DNA of 64,000 bases, taken from contig NZ_QICQ01000014.1 of assembly GCF_003201195.1 (NCBI RefSeq), forward strand, positions 1-64,000. The letters are read 5' to 3'. A program made the translations under genes and the position numbers. Of this stretch, positions 27,929 through 38,887 are shown in pieces. The notes beneath the pieces are model-generated. The model worked only from the letters and a program-made list of their open reading frames with translations, was not told the origin of the DNA and made no database searches. Within the stretch, counting starts at the first letter, position 1; the number at the start of each line of letters is the position of its first letter. Source of the stretch: Nitrosomonas eutropha (lineage in GTDB: Bacteria; Pseudomonadota; Gammaproteobacteria; Burkholderiales; Nitrosomonadaceae).

Positions 27929-29755
27929 TTAGCCGACTGTATAACTGGTAGCAGCAGGTTGTTCCATATTTGTACGCCGCAAAAACCCCTGTCGTGCCGC
28001 AAAGCGCGATAATTTTCCTGAAGATGTCCGTGGCAAAGTATGTGGGGGCACCAGCTCAACCAAACAACTTACCCCAAATGCCATATATACCATCTGCTGA
28101 AGCCTGTTAATGAGTGCTTGTCGATCTACTGCTGAAGCCAGCCTGCATTCCACAACCAAAACGACTGACGTCGAGCCATTTTCATCGCTGATTCCAAAAG
28201 CAGAAGCTTCACGGGTTCTGACTTCTGGCTGCTGTTCAGCCAGCTCTTCCACATCCTGCGCTCGAATATTTCTACCATTAACAATAATGACATCTGTTCG
28301 TCTCCCTGTGATATATAAATCACCTTCAAACAGAAAACCAATATCTCCAGTATCTAACCATCCATCTGATCTGATCGCTCTGGCAGTCTCTTCTGCGTTG
28401 TTAAAGTAGCCATTCATCACACTTTCCCCTTTAACTAGAATACTACCCACCATCAAATGGGGTACTTCCTGATCAGTGTCATCGACAACTCTGATTTCAT
28501 GGCCTGGCAACGGACGTCCGCAATTCACAAACTCATTAAATTTCCTGCCATCTGCCTGAACTCTTACTGCTATCTTTTTTTCGATCAAAGTCTTGGCATC
28601 TACACGTAAACTTTTCACCCCCTGATTGATATCAGGGAAAGACACAGCCAAAGTAGATTCAGCCAGACCATAACAAGGCAAGAAAGCATCTTCATTAAAT
28701 CCCGCTGCTGAAAACTTGGCTGAAAAACTTTTCAATGTATCGAGCCGGATCATCTCAGCCCCAACACCAGCGGCACGCCAGCAACTTAAGTCCAGATCCA
28801 TTAAATCAGAATCGCGTGCGCGCAAAGTGCATAACTTGAGACCAAAAGGCTGACTAAAGGCAATAGTACAGCGATTACGACTGATCAATTTAAGCCATTG
28901 CAAAGGACGAACAGCGAAATCCCGGGTTGCCAAATAATCAACGGATAACTGGGCAGCCAAAGGAGCCAACACCAAGCCAACCAAACCCATATCATGGTAA
29001 AAAGGCAGCCACGAAGCGCATCGATCACCGGGTCTCACATCAAGACCATTGCAAACGATACCACGCAGATTAGTCATTAAAGCCCGCTCAGTAATAACTA
29101 CTCCTCTCGGCAAACGAGTACTGCCGGAAGTAAATTGCAGATAAGCCGTTTCATCCGGGGTATTTGGAGAAAGCGCCACATCAGCTTCAGGTAGTAGATT
29201 CAATTGCTCAGGTGTGCCACTCCATTTGAGTTCACTGCTTCCCAGACTCTCAACTACCTCATTGAGAAACTCAATAAAATCAAGATTAGCTATTGCAACG
29301 CTTGCCCCACTGCCCCCAAGCATCCCTTTTAACTGCTGTACATAAATCGCACGGCTACCAAGATTAACGGGCACCGGCATGGCAAATGGAACAAGGCCCG
29401 CAAACCGGCAGGCAAAAAACAGCTCAACAAACTCCGGAGTAGTATCAGCGATCAGAGCAACGCGGCTGTTGCGTGCCAGCCCAAGGCCAGACAGCCGTCT
29501 TGCAATTATTTTTGCATTAGCGCATAAATTTTTATATGTAAGTACAGACTTGAGATTACCTTTTGCGTCATAGAAGTTATGTCCAGTTTCTCCTTGTGCT
29601 GCGTACTCAAGCGACTCCACCAATGTTGTAAAATCAGCTCTTCTCTGGCTCAACAAATTAATTGTGGGCGTTGCCGAAACAACACCTGCTTCGGAAGATA
29701 GGGAATTACCTTCTTGCGCCGGCAGAACATCCAATTTGGCTATTATCGAACTCAA
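27929..29755 (-). CDS. Fatty acyl-AMP ligase / acyl-ACP synthetase of the sphingolipid-type operon
   Basis: This 608-residue adenylate-forming enzyme activates a fatty acid with ATP. FTSGSTRLPRG near residue 207 is the AMP-binding loop, SWLPFYHDMGLVG is characteristic of fatty acyl-AMP ligases, YGLAEST binds adenylate, and the C-terminal LPRTSSGKLSR carries the late catalytic Lys. It lacks a fused carrier domain. The dedicated ACP downstream is the likely acceptor, which would feed serine palmitoyltransferase. It is the first gene of the operon, with an 88-base gap to the reductase. Confidence 0.88.
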   Translation of the reverse strand: MSSIIAKLDVLPAQEGNSLSSEAGVVSATPTINLLSQRRADFTTLVESLEYAAQGETGHNFYDAKGNLKSVLTYKNLCANAKIIARRLSGLGLARNSRVALIADTTPEFVELFFACRFAGLVPFAMPVPVNLGSRAIYVQQLKGMLGGSGASVAIANLDFIEFLNEVVESLGSSELKWSGTPEQLNLLPEADVALSPNTPDETAYLQFTSGSTRLPRGVVITERALMTNLRGIVCNGLDVRPGDRCASWLPFYHDMGLVGLVLAPLAAQLSVDYLATRDFAVRPLQWLKLISRNRCTIAFSQPFGLKLCTLRARDSDLMDLDLSCWRAAGVGAEMIRLDTLKSFSAKFSAAGFNEDAFLPCYGLAESTLAVSFPDINQGVKSLRVDAKTLIEKKIAVRVQADGRKFNEFVNCGRPLPGHEIRVVDDTDQEVPHLMVGSILVKGESVMNGYFNNAEETARAIRSDGWLDTGDIGFLFEGDLYITGRRTDVIIVNGRNIRAQDVEELAEQQPEVRTREASAFGISDENGSTSVVLVVECRLASAVDRQALINRLQQMVYMAFGVSCLVELVPPHTLPRTSSGKLSRFAARQGFLRRTNMEQPAATSYTVG

Positions 29756-30401
29756 AATCTTCCCCTAGAAATATTTTATGGCCAATTTGCTGAATAGATC
29801 GAATGCGCACACTAAAGAATTAATTAATTTAGCCAAGATAATCAAAAGCCTATCTTGCTCCACGCACCGTATTCACTTCATGATATGTATGGGCTGCGAG
29901 CTTATAGAAGCGCTGTTTAACTGTCAAGACAACACCGAATTTAGTGTTGTTTTATAGCAACAGTCACTTCCAAAATAAACGTTTACGCAGCATGCTTACT
30001 TGGTTCATCTATATGGTCACACTGGTCACACACTGCGTTCTGTGGAATGGGATGACTGCTGCAACGAAGGCAATAAATTCATATTCATAACCAGCGCAAT
30101 ATCACGGATCCATCCATGGAGTCCATTCCTCACGAATTTTTCTGTAATGTCTTGCAAAGGGCTTGATTAAAAACTCCTTCAGTAGTTAGATTTACCGCGA
30201 TTCATCAACGTTAAACAGATACATCTGTACATACTCATTTGTAGTATTCTCGCGAATATCATATAGACGATGTCATAAATTTTTATAACTAATCTGATGC
30301 TTCTAAATATTCGGCCAGTATAGGTAAAATAACCAACCTGCTATTCAAACGGAAATAAACTTAATGATGCTATCACCCTCAGGCAAACAACACGATATAA
30401 A
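29756..30401. other. 646-base divergent intergenic region
   Basis: The region lies between two divergent genes, the acyl-activating enzyme and the L,D-transpeptidase, and no protein gene was supported. It contains a terminator-like hairpin at 29929-29953 and a perfect tandem 9-mer (TGGTCACAC twice, 30014-30031). Promoters for both neighbours must lie here, but no convincing -35/-10 pair was found. It is AT-rich, especially at 30160-30330. Confidence 0.5.
29929..29953 (+). terminator. Terminator-like hairpin with no gene upstream
   Basis: ACAACAC (29929-29935) pairs with GTGTTGT (29944-29950) across an 8-base loop, and the plus strand then reads TTTA. No plus-strand gene precedes it, so it could end an unannotated short RNA or be chance. 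Confidence 0.35.
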
Positions 30402-31373
30402 ATGAAACAACAAAATATACAGACACTTAGAATCAGCTTATTGCTACTGTTCATGATGTTGTCACTCATGCCTTGTGTTTATGCTGGCAGCTGGGTACGC
30501 CCACCCGATGACATAGACATTCTTGGGCAAATTCAGACAGTCACAGCCAGTCGCTCTGAAACTCTACTCGATGTGGCGCGCCGTTATGACATTGGCCAAG
30601 ATGAAATGATGCTGGCCAACCCCAATGTAAATCGCTGGCTGCCTGAAGAAGGGGCAAAAGTTATTTTGCCACTGCGCTTTATCATTCCTCAGGCTGAACG
30701 TACCGGACTTGTAATAAATCTACCAGAAATGCGGCTTTATTATTTCCCCAAACCAATAAAAGGGCAGAAACCAGAGATTATTACTCATCCTGTCAGTATT
30801 GGCAGGATGGATTGGAACACACCGCTGGGCAAAACCACTATCGTCAGAAAACAAAAAGACCCTACATGGACCCCCCCCCAATCACTCCGGAAAGAAGCAA
30901 TAGAGGAAGGCAGACCTCCGTTATTGGATGTCGTTCCAGCCGGACCGGACAACCCTCTCGGGAAATATGCACTCTATCTGGGCTTGCCTGGATACCTCAT
31001 CCACGGCACCAACAAGCCGCTTGGTGTAGGGATGCGTGTCACACATGGCTGCATGCGTCTATATCCGGAAGATATCGAGGAACTGTTTAATCTTATTCCT
31101 ACAGGCACGCCGGTACAAATAGTCAATCAGCCTATCAAACTGGGATGGCAGGGTGATCTCTTATACATCGAGCTTCACCCACCACTGGAGGAAGAAAATA
31201 TTACACCTCTCGACTTTGAACAGGAAATCCATCGCACAATTTTGGAATTCTTTGAAAGAACATCGAAGGATACTGACGGTAGAATGACACGGAATATCAA
31301 AATCGACCAACAAGCTCTGGAGTCAGCAATTCAAGCCAGAGATGGTATACCCACTTTAATTTCTGAAGATTAA
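30402..31373 (+). CDS. L,D-transpeptidase (YkuD family)
   Basis: This 323-residue exported protein cross-links peptidoglycan or attaches proteins to it. A signal peptide (about 1-29, ending VYAG) is followed by a LysM-like segment (about 45-92) and a YkuD domain (about 100-245). The catalytic signature is complete: His201 in HGTNKP and Cys217 in THGCMRL. The arrangement matches the ErfK/YbiS group. It is a single-gene unit convergent with greA. Confidence 0.94.
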   Translation: MKQQNIQTLRISLLLLFMMLSLMPCVYAGSWVRPPDDIDILGQIQTVTASRSETLLDVARRYDIGQDEMMLANPNVNRWLPEEGAKVILPLRFIIPQAERTGLVINLPEMRLYYFPKPIKGQKPEIITHPVSIGRMDWNTPLGKTTIVRKQKDPTWTPPQSLRKEAIEEGRPPLLDVVPAGPDNPLGKYALYLGLPGYLIHGTNKPLGVGMRVTHGCMRLYPEDIEELFNLIPTGTPVQIVNQPIKLGWQGDLLYIELHPPLEEENITPLDFEQEIHRTILEFFERTSKDTDGRMTRNIKIDQQALESAIQARDGIPTLISED

Positions 31374-31387
31374 CAAGAGACTGATAC

Positions 31388-31864
31388 TCAAATATATTTA
31401 ACATCCAATATTTCATATTCCCGGATACCACCAGGAGCTTGAACTTCAGCCACATCTCCCGCATATTTACCAATTAATGCCCGCGCAATAGGAGAGCTGA
31501 TAGAGATTTTGCCTTCCTTAATATCAGCTTCATCATCTCCCACAACCTGATAGGTAACTGCTGTATTAGTATCCAGATCCACGAGATCAACAGTTGCGCC
31601 AAATACACATGCACCATCTGCATTCAATGCCGCAGGATTAATAATCTGAGCATTAGATAGCTTACTTTCCAACTCCGCAATACGTCCTTCTATGAATCCC
31701 TGCTTTTCTTTTGCAGCATCATATTCAGCATTCTCGGACAAATCTCCATGGGAACGAGCTTCTGCAATAGCAGCAATTATTGCAGGACGATGAACAGTCT
31801 TCATTTCATGCAACTCAGCACGCAACTTCTCTGCACCAGATTGCGTAATTGGAATAGCATTCAT
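31388..31864 (-). CDS. greA: Transcription elongation factor GreA
   Basis: This 158-residue protein rescues backtracked RNA polymerase by stimulating RNA cleavage. The N-terminal coiled coil carries the conserved acidic tip ([18 protein letters not shown]), and the C-terminal domain has the FKBP-like fold ([18 protein letters not shown]). It follows carB on the same strand after 184 bases, the usual carA-carB-greA order. Confidence 0.97.
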   Translation of the reverse strand: MNAIPITQSGAEKLRAELHEMKTVHRPAIIAAIAEARSHGDLSENAEYDAAKEKQGFIEGRIAELESKLSNAQIINPAALNADGACVFGATVDLVDLDTNTAVTYQVVGDDEADIKEGKISISSPIARALIGKYAGDVAEVQAPGGIREYEILDVKYI

Positions 31865-32048
31865 AACTTAATTTCTCTTTCTATGAAAAACAATAAAAAA
31901 CAGAATCTGTTGAATCTGTTAAATAATAACGAATCATTTTAATGTTACAAATTATGAATTCATAGCCACATCTGATTGAAGAAGCAAGGGATTAATTTCC
32001 AGAAATAGCTTTAAGCAGGAATTCATAAAACTTGAAGAGTATTGTTGC

Positions 32049-35000
32049 CTAGGAGACAAGATTTTGCAAACGATAAACCCGCAACTCCTGGCAATTTGCC
32101 ATGCCTGTACAGGCGGCACGCGCACCAGCTACCGTTGTGTAATAAGTCGTTCTGGCCTGTAAAGCGGCACGCCGAATCGAATATGAGTCACGCACAGCAC
32201 TCCTCTTATTGGAGACTGTATTGAGGATCAGAGAGATTTCATCATTCTTGATCATATCTACAATATGCGGCCGGCCCTCAGCCACTTTATTGACAGTCAC
32301 AACTGGCAATCCAGCCTGAGATAGGCTGTATGCCGTACCTTTCGTAGCATAAAGCGAAAATCCCAGTTTGATCAATCTCGCAGCGATCGAAACAACCTCC
32401 GGCTTGTCACCATCCCTGACACTGATAAACACATTGCCTGAAACAGGTAATTGAACACCTGCTGCAAGTTGTGATTTGAAAAATGCTTCTGCAAAGGTTT
32501 TACCGATTCCCATTACCTCACCAGTCGATTTCATCTCCGGCCCAAGTATGGTATCGACTCCTGAAAACTTAGCAAATGGGAAAACAGCCTCTTTTACTGA
32601 AAAATGGGCTAGGTGGACTTCTCTGGTAATACCCTGATCAGCCAATGTTCTTCCCGCCATACAACGGGCCGCAATTTTAGCCAGCTGCAAACCGGTCGCT
32701 TTAGAAACAAAGGGAACTGTGCGCGATGCTCTGGGGTTAACTTCCAGTACATATACAACATTATCCTGTATGGCGAACTGTATGTTCATCAGCCCTCTGA
32801 CATTCAGCGCACGTGCCATGGCCCCGGTTTGCCTACGCAACTCATCTTGCAAAGAAGTGGAAAGACTAAAAGGAGGTAACGAACAGGCAGAGTCGCCAGA
32901 ATGAACGCCAGCCTGCTCAATATGTTCCATAATCCCGCCTACCAGAACGGTTTCTCCGTCAAAAATCGCATCAACATCCACCTCAATCGCATTGTTAAGA
33001 TAATGATCCAACAGCACGGGTGAATCATTGGATACCTTCACGGCTTCCTGCATATAACGCTCCAGATCACGCGCCTCATGCACAATTTCCATAGCGCGTC
33101 CGCCCAATACATAGCTTGGTCTGACGACAAGTGGATAACCGATATTATCCGCTGCTGCCAAAGCTGTTTCTGGAGTACGCGCGGTAAAATTAGGAGGTTG
33201 CTTAAGCCCCAAACCCTGCAGCATCGCCTGGAATCGCTCACGATCCTCGGCACAGTCAATCATATCCGGGCTTGTACCAATAATAGGCACTTCATTTTCT
33301 TCCAGCTCACGCGCCAGCTTCAGCGGAGTCTGACCGCCATATTGCACAATGACACCAACCGGTTTTTCTACTGCGACAATTTCCAGCACATCTTCAAGCG
33401 TAAGGGGCTCAAAATACAGCCGATCCGAAACATCATAATCCGTTGAAACGGTTTCCGGATTACAGTTAATCATGATTGTTTCATACTGGTCTTCACGCAA
33501 TGCCAAGGCTGCGTGTACACAACAATAATCAAATTCAATACCCTGACCGATACGATTCGGCCCACCGCCCAGTACCATGATTTTCTTTTTATCAGATGGG
33601 CGAGATTCGCACTCTTCCTCATAGGTTGAGTACATGTAGGCTGTCTGCGTATCAAATTCGGCTGCACAAGTATCTACTCGCTTGTAGACCGGGCGCAAGT
33701 CCAGCTGATGTCGTCTGGCACGCACCTTGCTTTGGCTTGTATCAAGCAGCACCGCCAAACGCCGATCCGAGAAGCCACTGCGCTTCAATTGGCGCAGTTC
33801 GCTCCGGTCTAGCGTAGCCAGCTGCCTGCCCGTAAGTGCTTGCTCTTGCCTTACCAGATCCTCAATCTGCACCAGAAACCAGGGGTCAATTCGGGTAAGC
33901 GCATGAACCTCATCAAAAGGAACATTGCAACGGAAGGCATCAGCAACATACCATAACCGTTCTGGCCCCGGGTGGCCCAATTCAGCTTTAATGATCTCGG
34001 TATCTGCAGTTTTTTCATCCAATCCATCCACACCGGTTTCTAATCCGCGCAATGCCTTCTGTAGTGACTCCTGAAAAGTGCGGCCAATCGCCATGACCTC
34101 ACCTACTGATTTCATTTGTGTCGTCAGACGATCATTCGCCTGTGGAAACTTCTCGAACGCAAAACGCGGCACCTTGGTTACCACATAATCAATAGTCGGC
34201 TCAAACGAGGCCGGAATAACACCATCTGCTATATCGTTACCCAGCTCATTAAGTGTATAACCAACCGCCAATTTGGCTGCAACCTTGGCAATAGGAAAAC
34301 CCGTCGCTTTCGAAGCCAGCGCAGATGAACGTGATACCCGTGGATTCATTTCGATCACAAGCATGTTTCCATTTTCAGGATTAATGGCAAACTGGACGTT
34401 GGAACCACCCGTTTCCACTCCGATCTCCCTAAGCACCGCAATGGAAGCATCACGCATGCGCTGATATTCTTTGTCTGTCAGTGTCTGGGCAGGTGCAACA
34501 GTGATCGAATCGCCCGTATGAACACCCATAGGATCAACATTCTCGATGGCGCAGACAATGATGCAGTTATCCTGTTTATCACGGATAACTTCCATTTCAA
34601 ATTCTTTCCAGCCGATAACAGATTCTTCGATCAACAATTCCCGTGTGGGTGAAGCCTCCAGGCCACGCTCACAGATCTCTACAAATTCTTCCCGATTATA
34701 GGCAATACCGCCACCACTCCCCCCTAACGTAAAAGAAGGTCGGATAATTACCGGGTAACCAATCACTGCTTGCGCCCGCATGGCTTCTTCCATACTGTGC
34801 GCCATAGCAGAACGCGCCGATTGCAACCCTATCCGCGTCATCGCCTGCTTAAATTTCTCACGATCCTCCGCCATATCAATGGCTTCACGAGAAGCGCCAA
34901 TAAGTACCACACCGTATTTTTCCAGTACGCCATGTCGAACCAGGTCCAAAGCACAATTAAGTGCAGTTTGCCCACCCATAGTCGGCAGTAATGCATCCGG

Positions 35001-35246
35001 TCGTTCTATCTCGATTACCTTTTCTACTACCTGCCAAGTAATCGGTTCTATATAGGTAGCATCGGTCAACTCCGGATCAGTCATGATCGTCGCCGGATTG
35101 GAATTGATCAGAATGACACGATAACCTTCTTCTCGTAATGCCCGGCAGGCCTGCACACCAGAATAGTCAAATTCACATGCCTGACCGATAACAATCGGCC
35201 CGGCACCAATAATGAGGATGGATTTCAGATCGGTACGCTTAGGCAT
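32049..35246 (-). CDS. carB: Carbamoyl-phosphate synthase large subunit
   Basis: This 1065-residue enzyme makes carbamoyl phosphate for pyrimidine and arginine synthesis from bicarbonate, ammonia and two ATP. It has two homologous halves, each with an ATP-grasp domain. The N-terminal half begins [20 protein letters not shown] and the second repeats [15 protein letters not shown] near residue 560. The last 140 residues form the allosteric MGS-like domain. The length is normal. It is preceded by carA with a 25-base gap. Confidence 0.98.
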   Translation of the reverse strand: MPKRTDLKSILIIGAGPIVIGQACEFDYSGVQACRALREEGYRVILINSNPATIMTDPELTDATYIEPITWQVVEKVIEIERPDALLPTMGGQTALNCALDLVRHGVLEKYGVVLIGASREAIDMAEDREKFKQAMTRIGLQSARSAMAHSMEEAMRAQAVIGYPVIIRPSFTLGGSGGGIAYNREEFVEICERGLEASPTRELLIEESVIGWKEFEMEVIRDKQDNCIIVCAIENVDPMGVHTGDSITVAPAQTLTDKEYQRMRDASIAVLREIGVETGGSNVQFAINPENGNMLVIEMNPRVSRSSALASKATGFPIAKVAAKLAVGYTLNELGNDIADGVIPASFEPTIDYVVTKVPRFAFEKFPQANDRLTTQMKSVGEVMAIGRTFQESLQKALRGLETGVDGLDEKTADTEIIKAELGHPGPERLWYVADAFRCNVPFDEVHALTRIDPWFLVQIEDLVRQEQALTGRQLATLDRSELRQLKRSGFSDRRLAVLLDTSQSKVRARRHQLDLRPVYKRVDTCAAEFDTQTAYMYSTYEEECESRPSDKKKIMVLGGGPNRIGQGIEFDYCCVHAALALREDQYETIMINCNPETVSTDYDVSDRLYFEPLTLEDVLEIVAVEKPVGVIVQYGGQTPLKLARELEENEVPIIGTSPDMIDCAEDRERFQAMLQGLGLKQPPNFTARTPETALAAADNIGYPLVVRPSYVLGGRAMEIVHEARDLERYMQEAVKVSNDSPVLLDHYLNNAIEVDVDAIFDGETVLVGGIMEHIEQAGVHSGDSACSLPPFSLSTSLQDELRRQTGAMARALNVRGLMNIQFAIQDNVVYVLEVNPRASRTVPFVSKATGLQLAKIAARCMAGRTLADQGITREVHLAHFSVKEAVFPFAKFSGVDTILGPEMKSTGEVMGIGKTFAEAFFKSQLAAGVQLPVSGNVFISVRDGDKPEVVSIAARLIKLGFSLYATKGTAYSLSQAGLPVVTVNKVAEGRPHIVDMIKNDEISLILNTVSNKRSAVRDSYSIRRAALQARTTYYTTVAGARAACTGMANCQELRVYRLQNLVS

Positions 35247-35271
35247 TTAAGTAGAAGATTGTTCTGATGAC

Positions 35272-36423
35272 TTAGGCTGGTTGCTTGTTTTCCGCCATCC
35301 GACTGACGAAACGACTGAATAAATAATCAACATCCTGAGGACCTGGACTTGCTTCAGGATGTCCTTGGAAACAGAAAACAGGATGATCTGTCAGTTCGAA
35401 ACCCTGAAGACTCCCGTCGAACAATGAATGATGAGTAACGCGTGCATTAGCAGGTAAGGTGTCGGTAGCGACTGCAAACCCGTGATTCTGGCTGGTAATC
35501 ATCACCCGATTGCTATCAACATCCAACACCGGGTGATTAGCACCATGATGACCAAATCGCATCTTGATCGTTTTGGCACCAATCGCTAAAGCAACCAGCT
35601 GATGGCCCAGACAAATTCCAAATACAGGAACTCCACTTTCCAGCAATGCACGTGTAGTAGCAATCGCATAACCACAGGCTTCCGGATCACCCGGGCCATT
35701 GGAAAGCACTACTCCATCAGGTTTGGCAGCAAGAATCTCCTCAATCCGCGTTTGAGCAGGATAGACAATAACGTGACAACCTCGCTCAACTAGTTTACGC
35801 AAAATCGTACGCTTGACACCAAAATCCAACACAACAACCCGGTATTGACGCTCACTTACAGTCTGATAGCCTGTTTTCGGATCCCATTCCCCTTCACTGA
35901 ATTCCCATGATTGGTTACAGCTAACCACGCGCGCCAGATCCATTCCAGTCAGACCGGGAAAAGTCCGTGCTTGTTGTAAAGCCTCGATTTCATCGATATG
36001 ACCAGCCATGATGCAACCTGCCTGAGCACCTTTGATTCTTAAAATACGTGTGAGCTTACGAGTATCGATCTCGGCAATCGCTGGAACATTATGCTGCTTG
36101 AGAAAATCTGGCAATAATTGGCGACTGCGCCAACTGCTGGCAATGAGCGGCAAATCTCGAATCACCAACCCTGCCACATGAATGACTTTGGAATCTATCG
36201 TAGATTCAATATCTTCGTCATTAACACCGGTATTGCCAATATGCGGATAAGTCAGTGTAACAATCTGACGGCAGTAAGACGGATCGGTAAGAATTTCCTG
36301 GTAGCCGGTCATAGCCGTATTGAAGGCCACTTCCCCGGTAGCCACACCTTCGGCACCAATTGAGTCCCCATGAAAAGCAGTACCATCAGCCAAAACGAGT
36401 ACAGCGCGCGGACGGTTAGACAC
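35272..36423 (-). CDS. carA: Carbamoyl-phosphate synthase small subunit
   Basis: This glutaminase subunit supplies ammonia to CarB. The class I glutamine amidotransferase triad is present: Cys in [11 protein letters not shown], and His and Glu in [11 protein letters not shown] choose GTG at 36423 because GGGGAG stands four bases upstream and the product (383 residues, [13 protein letters not shown]) matches the family. The in-frame ATG at 36492 would place 23 extra residues across the leader hairpin. Regulation by the leader hairpin at 36470-36496 is possible. Confidence 0.95.
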   Translation of the reverse strand: MSNRPRAVLVLADGTAFHGDSIGAEGVATGEVAFNTAMTGYQEILTDPSYCRQIVTLTYPHIGNTGVNDEDIESTIDSKVIHVAGLVIRDLPLIASSWRSRQLLPDFLKQHNVPAIAEIDTRKLTRILRIKGAQAGCIMAGHIDEIEALQQARTFPGLTGMDLARVVSCNQSWEFSEGEWDPKTGYQTVSERQYRVVVLDFGVKRTILRKLVERGCHVIVYPAQTRIEEILAAKPDGVVLSNGPGDPEACGYAIATTRALLESGVPVFGICLGHQLVALAIGAKTIKMRFGHHGANHPVLDVDSNRVMITSQNHGFAVATDTLPANARVTHHSLFDGSLQGFELTDHPVFCFQGHPEASPGPQDVDYLFSRFVSRMAENKQPA

Positions 36424-36469
36424 AGGACTCCCCAATGATTTGTAGCAAAACGCAGACAGACAGAAAAAA

Positions 36470-36496
36470 AGCGGTTCGAATTGATTCCGCACCGCT
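36470..36496 (-). terminator. Intrinsic terminator or attenuator in the carA leader
   Basis: On the minus strand AGCGGT pairs with ACCGCT, with four further inner pairs, and is followed directly by seven T residues (36470-36464). It lies downstream of a perfect TATAAT (36509-36504) and 40 bases before the carA GTG. It could attenuate carAB transcription or end a transcript from prlC. Confidence 0.6.
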
Positions 36497-36503
36497 AAAG
36501 TTA

Positions 36504-36530
36504 ATTATACATGAGTACGGGAGCTTTTCC
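36504..36530 (-). promoter_or_regulatory. Possible carA promoter
   Basis: The minus strand carries a perfect -10 box TATAAT at 36509-36504. TGGAAA, 16 bases upstream (about 36531-36526), is a weak -35. Predicted transcription would start near 36497, at the very base of the terminator-like hairpin. Confidence 0.45.
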
Positions 36531-36658
36531 AGAAACTGCTCGCCCTTTACACTGAGCATTGCGCTACCTGTCAGAGAAATAGCACTACTGTTTTCGGCAA
36601 AGCTTCTCACTAGATTATTTGACAACAATATTGAACACGCCAAAGATACAAAAATTAC

Positions 36659-38764
36659 TCAAACCACCATCCCATGATGGCGCAATAGCGCATCAATTTT
36701 TGGCTCGCGTCCGCGAAACGCAACAAATGACTCAAGCGCAGGACGGCTACCGCCTACAGCAAGAATTTCATGCCAGAAACGCTCGCCAGTCTTCGCATTA
36801 ACCACTTGGCCAACACCATTTTCCTCAAACAGGCTATAAGCATCGGCAGACAATACTTCTGCCCATTTATAGCTGTAATAACCAGCTGCATAACCCCCAG
36901 CAAATATATGTCCAAAGCTGCTCGGAAACCGGTGGAAAGCTGGCGGAATAATAACTGCTACCTGCTGACGGATTTTATCCAGACGCTGCAACACGGTCTC
37001 GCTGCCCAGCGGATCAAAATCAGTGTGCAGATGCATGTCAAACAAGGCAAATTCGATCTGACGTAAAGTTTGAAGACCGCTCTGAAAATTCTTGGCTGCG
37101 AGCATCTTGTCGAATAATGTGCGCGGTAACGAATCACCAGTTTCCACATGCGCAGCCATATCGCGCAACACCTCCCATTCCCAGCAAAAGTTCTCCATGA
37201 ACTGGCTTGGCAGTTCGACCGCATCCCACTCGACGCCGTTAATACCGGAAACCCCCAGTTCATCCATCTGCGTCAGCAAGTGGTGCAATCCATGACCAAA
37301 CTCGTGAAACAGTGTAATGACCTCATCATGCGTAAACAACGCAGGGCGCAAATGGCCATTGATCGTCACCGGCGCAGAAAAATTACAGGTGAGGTAAGCA
37401 ACTGGCACCTGGATTTCAGAACGGCCGATTTCTGGCACCTCAATTCGTCGCCGCGTTACGGCATCATCCATCCACGCTCCTCCACGCTTGCCAGGACGAG
37501 CATAAAGATCCAGATAGAATTGTCCCAACACATCGCCTTCACCGTCAGTAATATCGAAAAACCTTACATCCTGGTGCCAACGCTGAACATTACGCGCCTG
37601 CTCTGCTTCACTGATATGTATCCCGTACAGCGTTTCCACCAACCCGAACATACCGGATAACACCTTGTTTTCTGGAAAATATTGCTTGACTTCCTGATCA
37701 GAAAAAGCATAACGCTCGATCCGCAGCTTTTCACTAACATAGGCAATATCCCACGCCTCAAGTTGGGTCAGCTTTAGTTTATCAGCTGCAAACTGACGTA
37801 GTTCCACCAGATCTCTTTCCGCATAGGGTCTCGCTTTAGCAGCCAGTTCATTCAAAAAATCCAGCACCTGCTGCGGTGTTTCTGCCATCTTGGGGGCAAG
37901 AGATACCTGCGCATAGCAATCATAACCTAGCAATTTGGCTTCTTCCTGACGCAAACGCAGGATCTGTTCGATCAAAGGCATGTTGTCACGCTTCACAGTC
38001 TGATCTGGACTGACTTCAAGCTCACTGGCTCGCGTTGTATATGCCCGGTACATCTGTTCGCGCAAACTACGGTTATCTGCGTACTGCATAACCGGCAGAT
38101 AGGATGGAGCATGTAGCGTAAATTTCCAGCTCGGCACAGTAATTAAGGTATCTTTAGCTGCTGCTTCACTGGCTGCCTGCAATATATCTTCCGGAATCCC
38201 GGCCAGCTCACTCCGGTTTTCTATCAACAAGAAAAATGCATTGGTTGCATCAAGCAGGTTATCACTGAATTTTGCACTCAATGCTGACAGCTCTTCTTGA
38301 ATTTGCATAAACCGTGCTTTATCTTCAGGTGATAATTCAGCCCCCCCCAACCGAAAATCTCGCAATTGGTTTTCTACAATTTTCCTGCGTGCCTGACTCA
38401 AATTATTGAACGCCGAATCTGTTCGCAATTGCTTAAATTTCTCAAATAATACTGGGTCTTGTGATAACTCAGCATAGTACTGCGTAACACGCGGCAGATT
38501 GGCATTATAGATTTCACGCAACTCCGGATTATTCATGACTGCATTCAAATGTGTCACCTGCCCCCATGCACGCGACAGACGTTCATTCACATCCACCATT
38601 GGTTGCACAAAATCCTGCCAATTCGGGACTTCCGATGTATTTTTGACTGCATTCATCACTGCACGGCAATCACGCAATAGCTCATCTATGGCTGGCGCAA
38701 TATGTTCATTTCGGATTTCCTCATAATGTGGCAACGTGGAAAAATCAAGTAACGGGTTCTTCAT
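36659..38764 (-). CDS. prlC: Oligopeptidase A (M3 family zinc peptidase)
   Basis: This 701-residue cytoplasmic peptidase degrades short peptides, including cleaved signal peptides. The zinc site LFHEFGHGLHHLL lies near residue 485, and the downstream Glu and the GYAAGYYSYKWAEVLSADAY substrate-binding region are typical of M3A enzymes. The length is close to the E. coli protein (680). It is a monocistronic-looking gene between pyrC' and carA. Confidence 0.95.
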   Translation of the reverse strand: MKNPLLDFSTLPHYEEIRNEHIAPAIDELLRDCRAVMNAVKNTSEVPNWQDFVQPMVDVNERLSRAWGQVTHLNAVMNNPELREIYNANLPRVTQYYAELSQDPVLFEKFKQLRTDSAFNNLSQARRKIVENQLRDFRLGGAELSPEDKARFMQIQEELSALSAKFSDNLLDATNAFFLLIENRSELAGIPEDILQAASEAAAKDTLITVPSWKFTLHAPSYLPVMQYADNRSLREQMYRAYTTRASELEVSPDQTVKRDNMPLIEQILRLRQEEAKLLGYDCYAQVSLAPKMAETPQQVLDFLNELAAKARPYAERDLVELRQFAADKLKLTQLEAWDIAYVSEKLRIERYAFSDQEVKQYFPENKVLSGMFGLVETLYGIHISEAEQARNVQRWHQDVRFFDITDGEGDVLGQFYLDLYARPGKRGGAWMDDAVTRRRIEVPEIGRSEIQVPVAYLTCNFSAPVTINGHLRPALFTHDEVITLFHEFGHGLHHLLTQMDELGVSGINGVEWDAVELPSQFMENFCWEWEVLRDMAAHVETGDSLPRTLFDKMLAAKNFQSGLQTLRQIEFALFDMHLHTDFDPLGSETVLQRLDKIRQQVAVIIPPAFHRFPSSFGHIFAGGYAAGYYSYKWAEVLSADAYSLFEENGVGQVVNAKTGERFWHEILAVGGSRPALESFVAFRGREPKIDALLRHHGMVV

Positions 38765-38887
38765 ATCAGTTATATATTCAAAGGGTTTATTATTAATGTG
38801 CGGTCTCAGGGTATTTTGTTAGTTATCGAATCATCCTGATTTCAATATGATCTGGATGAAATCTATAGGCTTCAGGCATATGTGCTA

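Noticed and set aside
30014-30031. Tandem TGGTCACAC as a CRISPR-like or phage attachment repeat
   Set aside because: Only two copies, no spacers, and no cas or integrase gene nearby.
37148-37660. Plus-strand frame of 170 codons inside prlC
   Set aside because: Antisense to an intact peptidase gene; no motif support.
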